DNA of 35,928 nt from CAZDET01 sp964504335 (GTDB taxonomy: Bacteria > Bacteroidota > Bacteroidia > Chitinophagales > Saprospiraceae): the NCBI GenBank assembly GCA_964504335.1, contig CAZDET010000055.1:1-35928 (forward strand), read 5' to 3'. Both the position numbers and the translations under genes were made by a program. A model generated the notes under the pieces. The model was not told the origin of the DNA. It did not search any database and saw only the letters and a program-made list of their open reading frames with translations. Numbering within the stretch: the first letter of the stretch is position 1; every line of letters starts with the position of its first letter. Shown here piece after piece: positions 1-9,300 of this stretch.

Positions 1-59
1 GATAAGACAACTTCATAAGAATGAGTATGGGTGAGTAATGAATTGATGGTGTAAATTAG

Positions 60-1073
60 TCAGTTCTTCACAAATCGAAGGATCTGGTTCGTAGAGGTTT
101 TCAACAAATATATCCCCGCAGGAAATGCTGCGACGTCCAGCGTTTGGCTCCCTCCGCGCAGATTGGTAGACTGAATCAATTTTCCCGACCCAGACCAGAT
201 CTCGATACGCACTTGCAGATCGACCGGAGCAAGCAATTCCAGCCGGTCGGAAACCGGATTCTGGCGTATCCGTAGTTGATTTTCGGCCTCAATGGATTCG
301 GTAGTGGTAATCACTGATTCCACGCACCAACAAAGGGCATCGCGGATCAATTGCCGGAAATCATTGTCGGGGGTCGTGTAATTGACCCGCTTGTGCCCGA
401 GTGCCGTGTAGTAGGAACGCGCCCCACTGGAAAACTCCCGGTACCAGCTGATGGGGCGTTCGGCGTCGTAGGTTTCGTCTCCGGTAGCGCGCACGCGCAA
501 CGTGGGGGTGATGTTGGGGTCGAGCTGGCCACCGTTTTGTTCCCAGTAGTAGTATTCCTCCTCCTTTTCCCACGGATTGGGCAGGTTGGCCGTAGAAGGA
601 TGATCTCCCACGACATCCATGATACCGATGAAATTCTGGTTGGTGTGGTTGGGATTGGCCTGGACTATTCCCCCTACCAGCGCATTGTAGAACGGCCAGC
701 TCTGATTGCGGTAAGTATCGGTGGCTGCATGTATCCCGAGAAACGCCCCTCCCGCATCGATGTAGGCTTCAAGATTGGCCTGTTGGTCATCGGTCAGCAA
801 CCCATTTCCCGAAGTATTGGAAAACACAATGGCCTCGTAGTCCAGTAGATCTCCCAAATCATCGAACACGGTGGCGTCCTCCGTATTGGTAACGGTGAAA
901 TTCTCCGCTATTCCTATTTCGGTAAACATCTGACCGCTTTCCGCGCGGGTTCGGTGGTCGAACCCGTTGGTTTTGGTGAAATGTAAGATGCGAAAACCCG
1001 TACTCCCACCGCAGGTTTGTGCGACTACGAGTGGCGTCCAACCAAGCAGTAGGCAAAAGAGTAGTAGGCGCAT
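60..1073 (-). CDS. Secreted ThuA-domain protein with T9SS C-terminal sorting tail
   Basis: This 337-residue protein begins with a Sec signal peptide (MRLLLFCLLLGWTPLVVAQ). A ThuA-like domain (trehalose-utilization family, glutamine-amidotransferase-like fold) follows over about residues 27-250, with GFDHRT near the start, the LDYEAIVFSN strand, the AGGAFLGIHAATDT loop and the HPSTANLP motif. The last ~70 residues (NPVSDRLEL, then a GIYLLK strand and a basic FVKN end) have the pattern of a type A T9SS sorting domain, so the protein is probably carried through the outer membrane. ThuA-like proteins are usually linked to carbohydrate turnover, but the reaction here is unknown. I chose the ATG at 1073 because an upstream TTG at 1097 would only add eight residues before the signal peptide. 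It lies 24 bases downstream of the DPP-IV-type peptidase stop, so the two genes probably share a transcript. Confidence 0.88.
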   Translation of the reverse strand: MRLLLFCLLLGWTPLVVAQTCGGSTGFRILHFTKTNGFDHRTRAESGQMFTEIGIAENFTVTNTEDATVFDDLGDLLDYEAIVFSNTSGNGLLTDDQQANLEAYIDAGGAFLGIHAATDTYRNQSWPFYNALVGGIVQANPNHTNQNFIGIMDVVGDHPSTANLPNPWEKEEEYYYWEQNGGQLDPNITPTLRVRATGDETYDAERPISWYREFSSGARSYYTALGHKRVNYTTPDNDFRQLIRDALCWCVESVITTTESIEAENQLRIRQNPVSDRLELLAPVDLQVRIEIWSGSGKLIQSTNLRGGSQTLDVAAFPAGIYLLKTSTNQILRFVKN

Positions 1074-1097
1074 GATTCGTTTATTGATTTTCAGCAA

Positions 1098-3284
1098 CTA
1101 GCGTTCAATCAGAAACTCCTCCGGCGGCTCTGCTCCCATGAGGTGGCGGACGAAGTAGTCCCAGCGGCGACGCATCATGTAGTAGGAATCCTGACCGTAG
1201 CCGTGGCGGGCATTGGGAAAGAGGATCAAATCGAAGTCCTTATTGGCCTTTATCAGTGCATCTACCACCAAATACGTATTGTAGGGCGGCACGTTATCGT
1301 CGAGGCCACCGTGGGCCAGCAACAGTTTTCCTTCGAGGTTATCCGCAAAGATTTGATTGGCTTGCTCTTCGTAGTTCGAGCCGCCGCTTTGGTCCATCTT
1401 GATCAGGCCGATATAGCGCTCGCCCCAATCGTCTTCATAGTTGCGGTTGTCGTGGTTACCCGATTCGGAGATGCCGACTTTGTAAAAATCGGGATAGCGA
1501 AAGAGCGCTGCAGCTGCGGCGAAGCCGCCTCCCGAATGGCCCCAGACACCCACCCGGTCGAGGTCGAGAAAACCGTATCGATCGGCCAATTCCCGAATGC
1601 CCGACATTTGATCCTCCAGGGTATTATCGGCCATATACCCGTAGCATTCATCGTGGAAGGATTTCGAGCGGCCTGGATTGCACGTACCCTCAATGAGCAC
1701 GACGATGAAGCCTAGTTCGGCCAGCGCCTGGTGGTCGCTACGGCTTGCATAAAATCTAAAATTGCGCACACTACCTCCCTGTGGGCCCGGATAGATATAA
1801 TTGACCACCGGGTACTTGCGGCTACTATCCAAATCCGTCGGCGTGTACATCAAACCGTACAAATCCCAGCGGCCGTCGCGGGATTTGACGGTAATAGGAG
1901 TCGGTGGTTTCCATCCCTTTTCCTTTAGCCGCTCCACACTGGCCACCTCCAGAGTGTCGATCAGCTCCCCATCGAGCGTTCTTAAGACGGACACAGGTGG
2001 CTGCACGGAGGTGGAATAGGTATCGACAAAGACATTACCTTGGGGCGCCAGCTCGATCGAGTGGTCGGCATTTTCGGGGGTGAGCAGTCGGAGGTCACTG
2101 CCATCGAAATTGATGCTGTAAAAATGACCATAGTAGGGGTGCCGACCCGCTTCGCGGCCGTTAGCCCGGAAGTAGAGCTTGCGGTTGGGCACATCCATGC
2201 GCAGTAATTGGGTAACTACAAAATCGCCCTCGGTGATTTGATTTTTCATTTTTCCGGTCTGGCCGTCGTATAGGTAGAGATGCCCCCAGTCGCTGCGTTG
2301 GGAATACCAGATGAATTCCTCGGTGTCGAAGAGGTAGCGCCAGTTGATGGCCCCCCGCCCGGATTCGTATTGGGTGGGCACTTTTTCTTCATATACCGTC
2401 CGTACTGCGCCCGTTGCCGCATCCGCTACGCGCAGGGTAGCTATTTTGTGATCGCGCGAGCTCGATACGAAGGCTAGTTGGGTGCCATCTTCCTTCCACT
2501 CATTATCGTCGAAGGCCCCTGAACAGGAGATATCGTCGCAAAGTGTTCCGCGCCGAACGTCTGGCGGCATTTGCAGTCGGATCACTTTGGGCTCGTCCAC
2601 TTCGATGATTACGCGGTGAATGCGGATCACGTCCTCGTCTTCGGGCAGTGGATACTTCCAGGCCTGGAGCGTGGGCGCTCCGACACTGGTTTCGACGAGG
2701 TACATATCACTTACATGCCGTTGGTCTTGCTGGTAAGTGGCAATTTTCCGGGAATCGGGCGACCACAGCAGAATGGGGCTATTGCTTTTGCGCCATCCGG
2801 CGTTGTCGGTGGCGTAGCCGAAATTTTCTTGGCCGTCGATGGTCAGTTGGGTTTCTTGGCCGGTTTTGGTATCCCGTACCCATAGATTCCAGTCGCGGAT
2901 GAAGGCCGCTTTGGAGCCATCCGGGGAGGTCACCTCATTGCGCGACCACCGTTGATTCGTGCGCTCTGCCGAAATATCCGCTGATAACCCCGACCGCTTC
3001 GCGGCCGTTTCCCGGCTTCCGTCAGTCGGATCGATCAGAACGTATTCTTCGGTATCCGCTTCGTCTACCTGATACCAGAATCGCCCATCCGGCAACCATT
3101 GGGGATCGACCGAAGATCGGTCGACAAATGGACTGGTATTGAATCGCAGAAATTCCACTGCCCGTTCGTAATCGGTAGCGGTGACCCGCTTGTCGGCATC
3201 GGCCGATTGGGCCATCACGGTACTTGCTGCACAGAAAAGTAAGCCGCCAAGTATTGTTTGAAGGGGAAACTTGGTAAGAAGCAT
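1098..3284 (-). CDS. Secreted S9 family peptidase, dipeptidyl peptidase IV type
   Basis: A 728-residue exported serine peptidase. The N-terminal ~25 residues form a signal peptide ending in MAQ. A DPPIV_N-like beta-propeller covers roughly residues 70-440 and an alpha/beta-hydrolase S9 domain the last ~230. The likely catalytic triad is Ser584 in GHSGGG, Asp662 in LDDNVPP and His694 in ARHGYG. The family releases dipeptides, often after proline, from peptides in the periplasm or outside the cell. The nucleophile motif is GHSGGG rather than the common GWSYGG, a mild variation. The open frame extends 30 codons further upstream, but the ATG at 3284 places the signal peptide at the N terminus. 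The gene leads into the ThuA-T9SS gene. A structured repeat copy lies 167 bases upstream of its start. Confidence 0.92.
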   Translation of the reverse strand: MLLTKFPLQTILGGLLFCAASTVMAQSADADKRVTATDYERAVEFLRFNTSPFVDRSSVDPQWLPDGRFWYQVDEADTEEYVLIDPTDGSRETAAKRSGLSADISAERTNQRWSRNEVTSPDGSKAAFIRDWNLWVRDTKTGQETQLTIDGQENFGYATDNAGWRKSNSPILLWSPDSRKIATYQQDQRHVSDMYLVETSVGAPTLQAWKYPLPEDEDVIRIHRVIIEVDEPKVIRLQMPPDVRRGTLCDDISCSGAFDDNEWKEDGTQLAFVSSSRDHKIATLRVADAATGAVRTVYEEKVPTQYESGRGAINWRYLFDTEEFIWYSQRSDWGHLYLYDGQTGKMKNQITEGDFVVTQLLRMDVPNRKLYFRANGREAGRHPYYGHFYSINFDGSDLRLLTPENADHSIELAPQGNVFVDTYSTSVQPPVSVLRTLDGELIDTLEVASVERLKEKGWKPPTPITVKSRDGRWDLYGLMYTPTDLDSSRKYPVVNYIYPGPQGGSVRNFRFYASRSDHQALAELGFIVVLIEGTCNPGRSKSFHDECYGYMADNTLEDQMSGIRELADRYGFLDLDRVGVWGHSGGGFAAAAALFRYPDFYKVGISESGNHDNRNYEDDWGERYIGLIKMDQSGGSNYEEQANQIFADNLEGKLLLAHGGLDDNVPPYNTYLVVDALIKANKDFDLILFPNARHGYGQDSYYMMRRRWDYFVRHLMGAEPPEEFLIER

Positions 3285-3315
3285 AGTCAGGTTGGGAGTT
3301 TGCACATCGATAGGG

Positions 3316-3323
3316 CGAAAATA
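3316..3323 (-). promoter_or_regulatory. Candidate -7 promoter box of the DPP-IV-type gene
   Basis: On the minus strand the bases read TATTTTCG, seven of eight matching the Bacteroidota -7 consensus TAnnTTTG, 31 bases before the chosen ATG. No convincing TTTG -33 box is visible at the usual distance, so this is a weak call. The rest of the 3285-3450 gap shows nothing I can identify. Confidence 0.3.
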
Positions 3324-3450
3324 AGTAAAAATGGCCGTTGGGAAGGACCGGACTTGACTGCTATACGTTAACACCTTACCTTTGCACTACCATTCTTACA
3401 CATGGTTGCCATTAGTTGGCAGCCTTGCTTTCAATAAGCCCAATTACAAC

Positions 3451-3606
3451 ACGGCCGTTCACATCGTTGGCAGTCGCGTGCACCTGGTACGCTCTGGCTG
3501 CCTGCAGCCCTTCGGGTAGGCAGGTATGGTGGGCGGGTCGTTTTTATATTCCCACCCACATGGACTGCGCCGGGCCGATCCACCAATCGGCCCAGCAGCA
3601 GTAGCC
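3451..3606 (+). repeat. Structured intergenic repeat, copy A
   Basis: First of three related elements in the window (others at 18955-19088 and 22281-22440). The conserved centre is GTGGGCGGG (3529-3537), a T-rich loop ending TTTTTATATT, then CCCACCCAC (3551-3559), an imperfect 9-bp stem. Other pairings are GCGTGC/GTACGC (3476-3481 with 3487-3492, one G-T wobble), CCTGC/GCAGG (3501-3505 with 3520-3524) around CCCTTCGGG, and GGGCCGAT/ATCGGCCC (3572-3579 with 3586-3593). The last stem differs in sequence from the other copies but is perfectly paired. It lies between the 3' end of the epimerase gene and the 5' end of the DPP-IV-type gene. The remaining bases up to 3664 are AT-rich and featureless to me. 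Confidence 0.8.
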
Positions 3607-3664
3607 TTACCTATATCTAATTTTAAATTTAATTGACCCATCCATCTCCCCTTGATTGATGGCG

Positions 3665-4582
3665 TCATTCTTTACTAAGCAAGTCTCCTAGCGCTCCCTC
3701 CAATTCAGGAAACCGAAATGAAAACCCCTCTAGCAACAGCCGTGCCGGATGTACATAACGGCCGAATAGTGCCAATTCCGGATCGGTCCGAAATACATAG
3801 TGGGCACCCAAACGCGCCATCCAGGCAGGGGTGGGCAGCCCCACAGGCACGCGGAGCTGTCGGCGCAGCGTGTGCATGAACACTTCGTTGGATACTGGAT
3901 TCGGAGCACTCGCTATATACACCCCTTTGTAGTCGGGATTAATTATGGATTGGTAAATCAAGGAGTTTAAATCGTCTTCGTGGATCCAGCTGAAACCTTG
4001 CCGGCCATGCCCGACCTTACCTCCAAACCCCATCCGCGCGATGCGGACGAGGGAGGCCAGCGCCCCACCATTGCGCCCAATGACAAAGCTTGTGCGCAAG
4101 CGCACTTCGCGCGTACTCTCGGGCAGCGACTCCATCAGCGCCGCTTCCCAAGCTTTCCCTACAAAGGGGGCCAGGCCATAGCCCAGCGTGGATTCCTCGG
4201 TGCATACCTGCCGGGGTGGGTCGCCGTAGATGTGCGCCGTCGACATTTGCACCCAAACGGGTGGCGGCTCGTTTAGGGTGCGCAGCGCCCGGCCGATCAC
4301 CATTGTCGAATCGACGCGCGAGCGTAGAATAACATCGGCATTGTCGGGCGTCTTGATGCAATCGACTGTGCGGCCGGCCAGGTTGACAATAGCCGTACTA
4401 CCTTCCAGAGCAGTCGCCCAATCCCCTAGCTCTACAGCATCCCAGGCGTGAAATTCGTAGGGAAAGCCCGCCTCCGGCTGGTGGCGAGCGATGATTACGG
4501 GCTGGCAATCCCGCTCGGTTAAAAACCTCGCGAGGCTTCGACCAATGAAGCCGGTGCCGCCGGTGATAATGATTCGTTGCAT
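3665..4582 (-). CDS. TIGR01777-type NAD-dependent epimerase/SDR39U1 family protein
   Basis: A 305-residue extended short-chain dehydrogenase. The Rossmann nucleotide-binding motif TGGTGFIGRSL is at the N terminus, followed by a variant active-site region (STAHIYGDP). The C terminus has the DUF1731-like block with VHPARLLLEGFSFRFPELEGAL. The protein is probably cytoplasmic. Members are SDR39U1/YfcH-like and their substrate is generally unknown. The ATG at 4582 is preferred over an upstream extension of 14 residues because it starts exactly at the Rossmann strand (MQRIIITGG). It follows the stop of the aldo/keto reductase by a single base, an arrangement that favours translational coupling. It is the last gene of the 9604-to-3665 operon. 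Confidence 0.93.
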   Translation of the reverse strand: MQRIIITGGTGFIGRSLARFLTERDCQPVIIARHQPEAGFPYEFHAWDAVELGDWATALEGSTAIVNLAGRTVDCIKTPDNADVILRSRVDSTMVIGRALRTLNEPPPVWVQMSTAHIYGDPPRQVCTEESTLGYGLAPFVGKAWEAALMESLPESTREVRLRTSFVIGRNGGALASLVRIARMGFGGKVGHGRQGFSWIHEDDLNSLIYQSIINPDYKGVYIASAPNPVSNEVFMHTLRRQLRVPVGLPTPAWMARLGAHYVFRTDPELALFGRYVHPARLLLEGFSFRFPELEGALGDLLSKE

Positions 4583-4583
4583 A

Positions 4584-5570
4584 TTAGTACGCTCCCCGTA
4601 TCTGGTCGTGTATTTGCTCTTCATAAAACGCCTTCAGCCGCTCGTGCAGGCGATTGCCCAGCGCCGGAATTTCGGAGGCCGACGCGTTCATGGCTACCTG
4701 CTCCGGTCGGCTGGCTCCGGGAATGACGGTGGTGACGGCCAGGTGATCGAGCAACCAACGCAGGGAGAACTGGGCCATGGTCATCCCTTCCGGTTTGAAT
4801 TCGGTCTGGATCGTCTCCGCCAATTCCACGCCTGTTTCGAAGGGCATCCCCGCGAAGGTTTCCCCGACGTTAAAGGCTTTCCCGTCGCGGTTGTAGTTTC
4901 GGTGGTCGCTATCGGCGAAGGTGGTTGCCCTGCTGAACTTCCCGGTGAGCAACCCACTCGCCAGCGGCAGTCGGACGATAATCCCCACGCCTTTACCTGC
5001 TGCGTGGGGCAGGAATTCGTCTTGCAGCTTTTGCCGAAATAAGTTGTAAATGACTTGCAAGGAAAGCAATCCCTCTTGTTCCAAACAGATCATCCCTTCC
5101 TCCACCGATTCTACACTGGCTCCAAAGTGCCGGATCAGCCCTTCTTCCTGTAGGGCACGTAGCCAATCGAAAATGGCACCCTGGCGCAGCACCCGGGTTG
5201 GAATACAGTGCAATTGCACCAGATCGAGCACCTCCAGGTCCAATCGTTTCAGCGAAGCCTCTACGCCTTTCCGCAAGGCACTTTCCGTGTAGCCATCGGG
5301 ATACACATCTCCGAAGCGCCCGAATTTAGTCGCTACGTGAACGGGAGCTTCTACCGTTTTTAAAAATTCGCCGATCAGGCGTTCGCTGCGACCCGCACCG
5401 TAGACATCGGCCGTGTCGAAAAAGTTGATCCCGTGATCGACGGCCCTTTGCAGAATTTCGAAGGCGGTGGATTCCTCAACGGTAGCTCCCCAGTCGCTTC
5501 CGAGCTGCCAGCAGCCCAATCCCACTTCGCTGACGGCAAAGCCGTGGTTGCCTAGTTTTCGTCTGTGCAT
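4584..5570 (-). CDS. Aldo/keto reductase
   Basis: A 328-residue cytoplasmic oxidoreductase of the aldo/keto reductase superfamily, a (beta/alpha)8 barrel that uses NADPH to reduce aldehydes or ketones. The catalytic tetrad is visible as Asp52 and Tyr57 in FFDTADVYG, Lys82 in ATKFG and His121 in VQLHCIP. The C-terminal cofactor loop contains VIPGASRPEQV. Length is normal for the family. The substrate cannot be read from the sequence. It lies 9 bases after the unknown 247-residue gene and 1 base before the epimerase, inside the same operon. Confidence 0.94.
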   Translation of the reverse strand: MHRRKLGNHGFAVSEVGLGCWQLGSDWGATVEESTAFEILQRAVDHGINFFDTADVYGAGRSERLIGEFLKTVEAPVHVATKFGRFGDVYPDGYTESALRKGVEASLKRLDLEVLDLVQLHCIPTRVLRQGAIFDWLRALQEEGLIRHFGASVESVEEGMICLEQEGLLSLQVIYNLFRQKLQDEFLPHAAGKGVGIIVRLPLASGLLTGKFSRATTFADSDHRNYNRDGKAFNVGETFAGMPFETGVELAETIQTEFKPEGMTMAQFSLRWLLDHLAVTTVIPGASRPEQVAMNASASEIPALGNRLHERLKAFYEEQIHDQIRGAY

Positions 5571-5579
5571 AGAGGCAAT

Positions 5580-6323
5580 TTAATTATATCCGTATATAAA
5601 CGCCTCCTGCTCGCCACTCCGATCGACGATGGCCCAAAACTGGTGGTCATCCGTTCGGATGGAAAGATAAAATACCCAATACTGCAGCGAGCTGACGTCG
5701 TTATCGGGCCTCGGCAGGTCGCCAGCCACTTCCTCGGGCAATTCCTCCCAAACGGGGAGCAGTTGTAAATACCCGGCGTTCATCCGCTCTTTAAGTAATG
5801 CCTCCACAAGTACCGGCCATTTGGAAGCATCTTTCAACTCGTCGGGCTGGATGCCCAATACGAAATCGGTAATGATGCCGACTTCGTATAAGGGGGCGTT
5901 TCTACTATCATCCGACAGGATAATTTCGACCGCCCGGCGCAACGCTTCGTAAAAACCAATCCCATCGGGAAAACGACGATGCATCGATTCGATTAGCCGT
6001 GGATCTGCCCACAGCTCCATGTCGTAGATCCGGTATTCTTCCAGCAACTGATAAGCAATAGCCAAAAATCGACGATCCTCGAGGATGAGGGGCGGTTTGT
6101 TCCGAAACCACTCCGTGGCCTCCTCCGAAAAGGAATAATTATCGAGGATATACTTTACGGTGGTGCGTTCGATTTCAGTAACACCGGCTCCGTCGTACGC
6201 GTGCCCGATCAGTTGCTGCAGGCCGGGCAGGTCGATTTGCCCACCCTTGCCTTTCAGCGCTTCCGCAGAATCGAGTAGGGATCGATCGTACCTGACCCCA
6301 TCGATAACTTTGTAGTAGCTCAT
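5580..6323 (-). CDS. Uncharacterised 247-residue cytoplasmic protein
   Basis: I do not recognise a functional family. No signal peptide or membrane segment is visible, so it is probably cytoplasmic. The first ~80 residues (YYKVIDGVRYDRSLLDSAE through VKYILDNYSFSEEATEWF) look like a compact helical module; I have an impression of similar short uncharacterised bacterial proteins but cannot confirm it. The middle is helical and acidic (EDRRFLAIAYQLLEEYRIYDMELW). The last ~40 residues contain WVFYLSIRTDDHQFWAIVDRSG and end in YGYN, which suggests a separate beta-rich domain. It begins 5 bases after the Tricorn-type protease stop and is followed 9 bases later by the aldo/keto reductase, so it is firmly inside the operon. 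Confidence 0.85.
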   Translation of the reverse strand: MSYYKVIDGVRYDRSLLDSAEALKGKGGQIDLPGLQQLIGHAYDGAGVTEIERTTVKYILDNYSFSEEATEWFRNKPPLILEDRRFLAIAYQLLEEYRIYDMELWADPRLIESMHRRFPDGIGFYEALRRAVEIILSDDSRNAPLYEVGIITDFVLGIQPDELKDASKWPVLVEALLKERMNAGYLQLLPVWEELPEEVAGDLPRPDNDVSSLQYWVFYLSIRTDDHQFWAIVDRSGEQEAFIYGYN

Positions 6324-6328
6324 TCTTG

Positions 6329-9300
6329 CTATTTGTCATTATCATTCAACGCTTTGGCCGTCCGATCTTCGCGTACGGGAGCAGGAGTCATAGCGGCCGG
6401 TTGCGTCTCAACGGACTTCATTACTTCTTCCACAACACGAACCAGCTGCGGGTCAATGCCCTGCATCAGCTGGTTGGGATCATCCCATACGTAGATATCG
6501 GGCTTAACGCCTTCGCCCTCCCAGAACCAGTGGCCGTCGTTATCGTACAGGCGAGCTCCCGGTACCGTAATACCGCCGCCGTCAATCAGTTGGTGTCCGG
6601 TAGCGGGGCCTACGAGGATACCCAATGTCCGCTCGCCTACGATGGGGCCGGCCTCCAGTTCCTGGAAGGCCCAGGGAAGCCCGTCGCCGCCCGATCCGGC
6701 CCAGCCGTTGATGAGCATGCCCATGGGACCAGTGTTGGCATGGATGGGCTGGGTGTGGTCGCGACCGTGCCGCCAGTGCAGATTGTACACCACCGGACGT
6801 TTGAGCAATTCCAGGAAGCGATCGGCAAGTTGGCCGCCGCCGTTGAAGCGCTCATCGATGATGAAGCCTTGCTTATCCAGTTGGCCGTAGTACATTTTGA
6901 CCAGTTGTTCCTGGCCCAATCCACTGGTATTACTCATGTAGATATAGCCCAGCTTGTCGTCTGAGAGTTCCGCCACTTTTTTTCGATTCCCCTCGATCCA
7001 TTCCTGCAGTCGCAGGTTACGCTCCTGCCCGGCGGAAAGCAGTTCGGCGATTTCCTCCTGCACGCTGCCGTCGGACTTCTGGATCCGCAGGGCCACGGTT
7101 TTTCCAGACAATCCTTCGAATGCGGCGTAGGGATCTTTGCTGGTATCGAGTTCCTGCCCGTTCACGGCCAGGATGCAATCGCCGGCTTCCACGTCTACGC
7201 CCGGTTGGTCGAGCGGCGACCGCAGATCGGCATCCCAATCGGCCCCTCGCACGATGTGGGCAATGCAATACTTGCCGTTCTCCAGCGTCCAGTTGATACC
7301 CAGCATGCCCGTCGGTTTGCTCGCTGCTCCGTTCTCGGTATCGCCGCCGAAGGTGTAGGTATGACCGGCGCTCAGTTCAGCAGCCAGGTTCGATTGTAGA
7401 TTGCTGACATCCCAGCGGGTGCGGGCATCCTTTAGCAAGGCCCCGTACTGGTCGCGCAGCGCGGCCCAATCCAGGCCGTGCATTTCGGGATCGTAAAAGA
7501 AATCGCGGTGCCTGCGCCAGGTATCGTTAAAAATTTGGTTCCACTCCTCGCGGGGCACCAGATTCATCGTCAAGCCATCGGTGGGGATGGCATCCTCCAG
7601 CTTCTGCCCGGGCTCCGGCTTGATGATGCCGAAGCGGCTCCCGCTCCGCACCAGAATCATTTTACCGTCGGCGGTGAGCGATGCACTGTTCACTCGTTCC
7701 ATAACGGTCTTTTCTTCCCGCTTCTTGAAATCGTACACCATCAGCTTCGGCCGCTCACCCGAGGCCGTGCCTGAGTTGGGATAGCGCAAGTAGACCAGCT
7801 TTCCCTCGAAAGGCATGATCGCCCCCATATTGCCGTGCTCCGGCGGCAGCAAGACGGCCCGGCGTTCCAGGCCTTCAAAATCGATGGCAACTGCACCATT
7901 TTTATCCTCCTCCTTGTCCTCCCCCTTATCCGCATCTTCCTTCTCCTTCTTCTCCTCAGTCTTTACTTCCACTGTATCATTCCGGGCGGCTAGCAGGGAG
8001 GGCGTCGCCTTGGTCAGGGATAGGGCGACAATTTGAGTCGCATTGGGGTATACCCAGGTATTGTCCATGTCGGAGTAGATCGAATCGTATTCCCGGTCGG
8101 TGAGGTAAAACAGGTACTTCCCATCGGAACTAAACACGGGGCGATAGTCCTGATAATACCCGGAGGTAGCCTGGTGGAGCGAATTTTCCTGGGTATCGTA
8201 GATGAAGACGGCGTAGTGGGCATTTTCCAGGCCCCGATTGAAGGCCAGCCACCGGGAATCCGGCGACCAGGAAATAGTGAAGCCATAGCGGCCTCCGTGG
8301 CCGATGTTCCAGTTGGTATTGCCGGCTTCTTCTGTGTTTCCGCTGGCCACATCGACTACGTAGATGGTGTTGGTTTCGTCGATGAAGGCAATTTTCTTGC
8401 TGTCCGGGCTCCAGTGCAGCGTATAGCCGAAGCCCTTGTTGCGCTGGGTGAGTTGGCGGGCGGCTCCGCCCTGCATTGGTTGCAACCAAACTTCGTACTC
8501 CCCGGAACGGTCGCTCCAGTAAGCCAACTGCTTCCCGTCGGGCGACCAGGCGGGCTGCCGGTCAAAAGCCCCGCTACTGCCGGTCAGATTTTGGGTGTAG
8601 CCGTGTTCGACGGGTACGCTAAAGAGCTCGCCCCGCGCCTCGAAGACGACGCGCTTGCCGCCAGGCGCGGCCGTGGCCGAACTGATGCGCTTGCTCACAT
8701 CGACTGCTCGCGGAATTTCGGCGGATAAATCGCTTACGATGTCAATGTCGATCGGCTGATATTCCTGGCTACTGCCGTCCATCAAATAGACGGTGCCGCC
8801 TGCTTCAAACACCAGATCGCTAGTGCCCGCGGCCAGGTAGGAGACGTCGAAATCCTCAAAATTGGTAAGCTGGGAAAGCTGCTTGGACTGGGTGTCGTAC
8901 GCCCAAACATTCAGTCGGTAATCGGCACCTCGGTCGGAGAGAAAGTACACCTTGTCGCCTAGCCAGGCGGGCTTGCCGTCGTTGGCCGGGTTGTCGGTTA
9001 TGCGCTCTACGGCCTGGCTGGTGGTATTGTAGATCAGAATATCGGAGGTCAGACCGCCCCGGTAGCGTTTGAAGGGGTAGTTTTCCGTGATTTTGGTAAT
9101 GTAAGCCAATTGCCCGCCATCGGGCGAGAAGCTTGCCAACTCGGCGTAGGGAATGGGTAATTTTTCGGCGAATCCGCCCGTAGCGGCTACCCGGTAGAGC
9201 TGGTTGCCGCTTCGCTGTCCCAACTCGCGGCTGGCCGCAAAGAGCAAGTGCTCTCCGTCGGGATACCAATCGATCATCCGATCGGTGCCGGAAGCGTGGG

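Noticed and set aside
3416..3604. Open frame across repeat copy A that could encode a small protein
   Set aside because: Related peptides (GGLFFIFPPTWCAA-like) appear in open frames over all three repeat copies, in different frames and on either strand; the conserved feature is the hairpin structure, and the frames are by-products.
8033..8728. A 231-residue plus-strand open frame
   Set aside because: It is the shadow of the Tricorn-type propeller and shows no recognisable domain.
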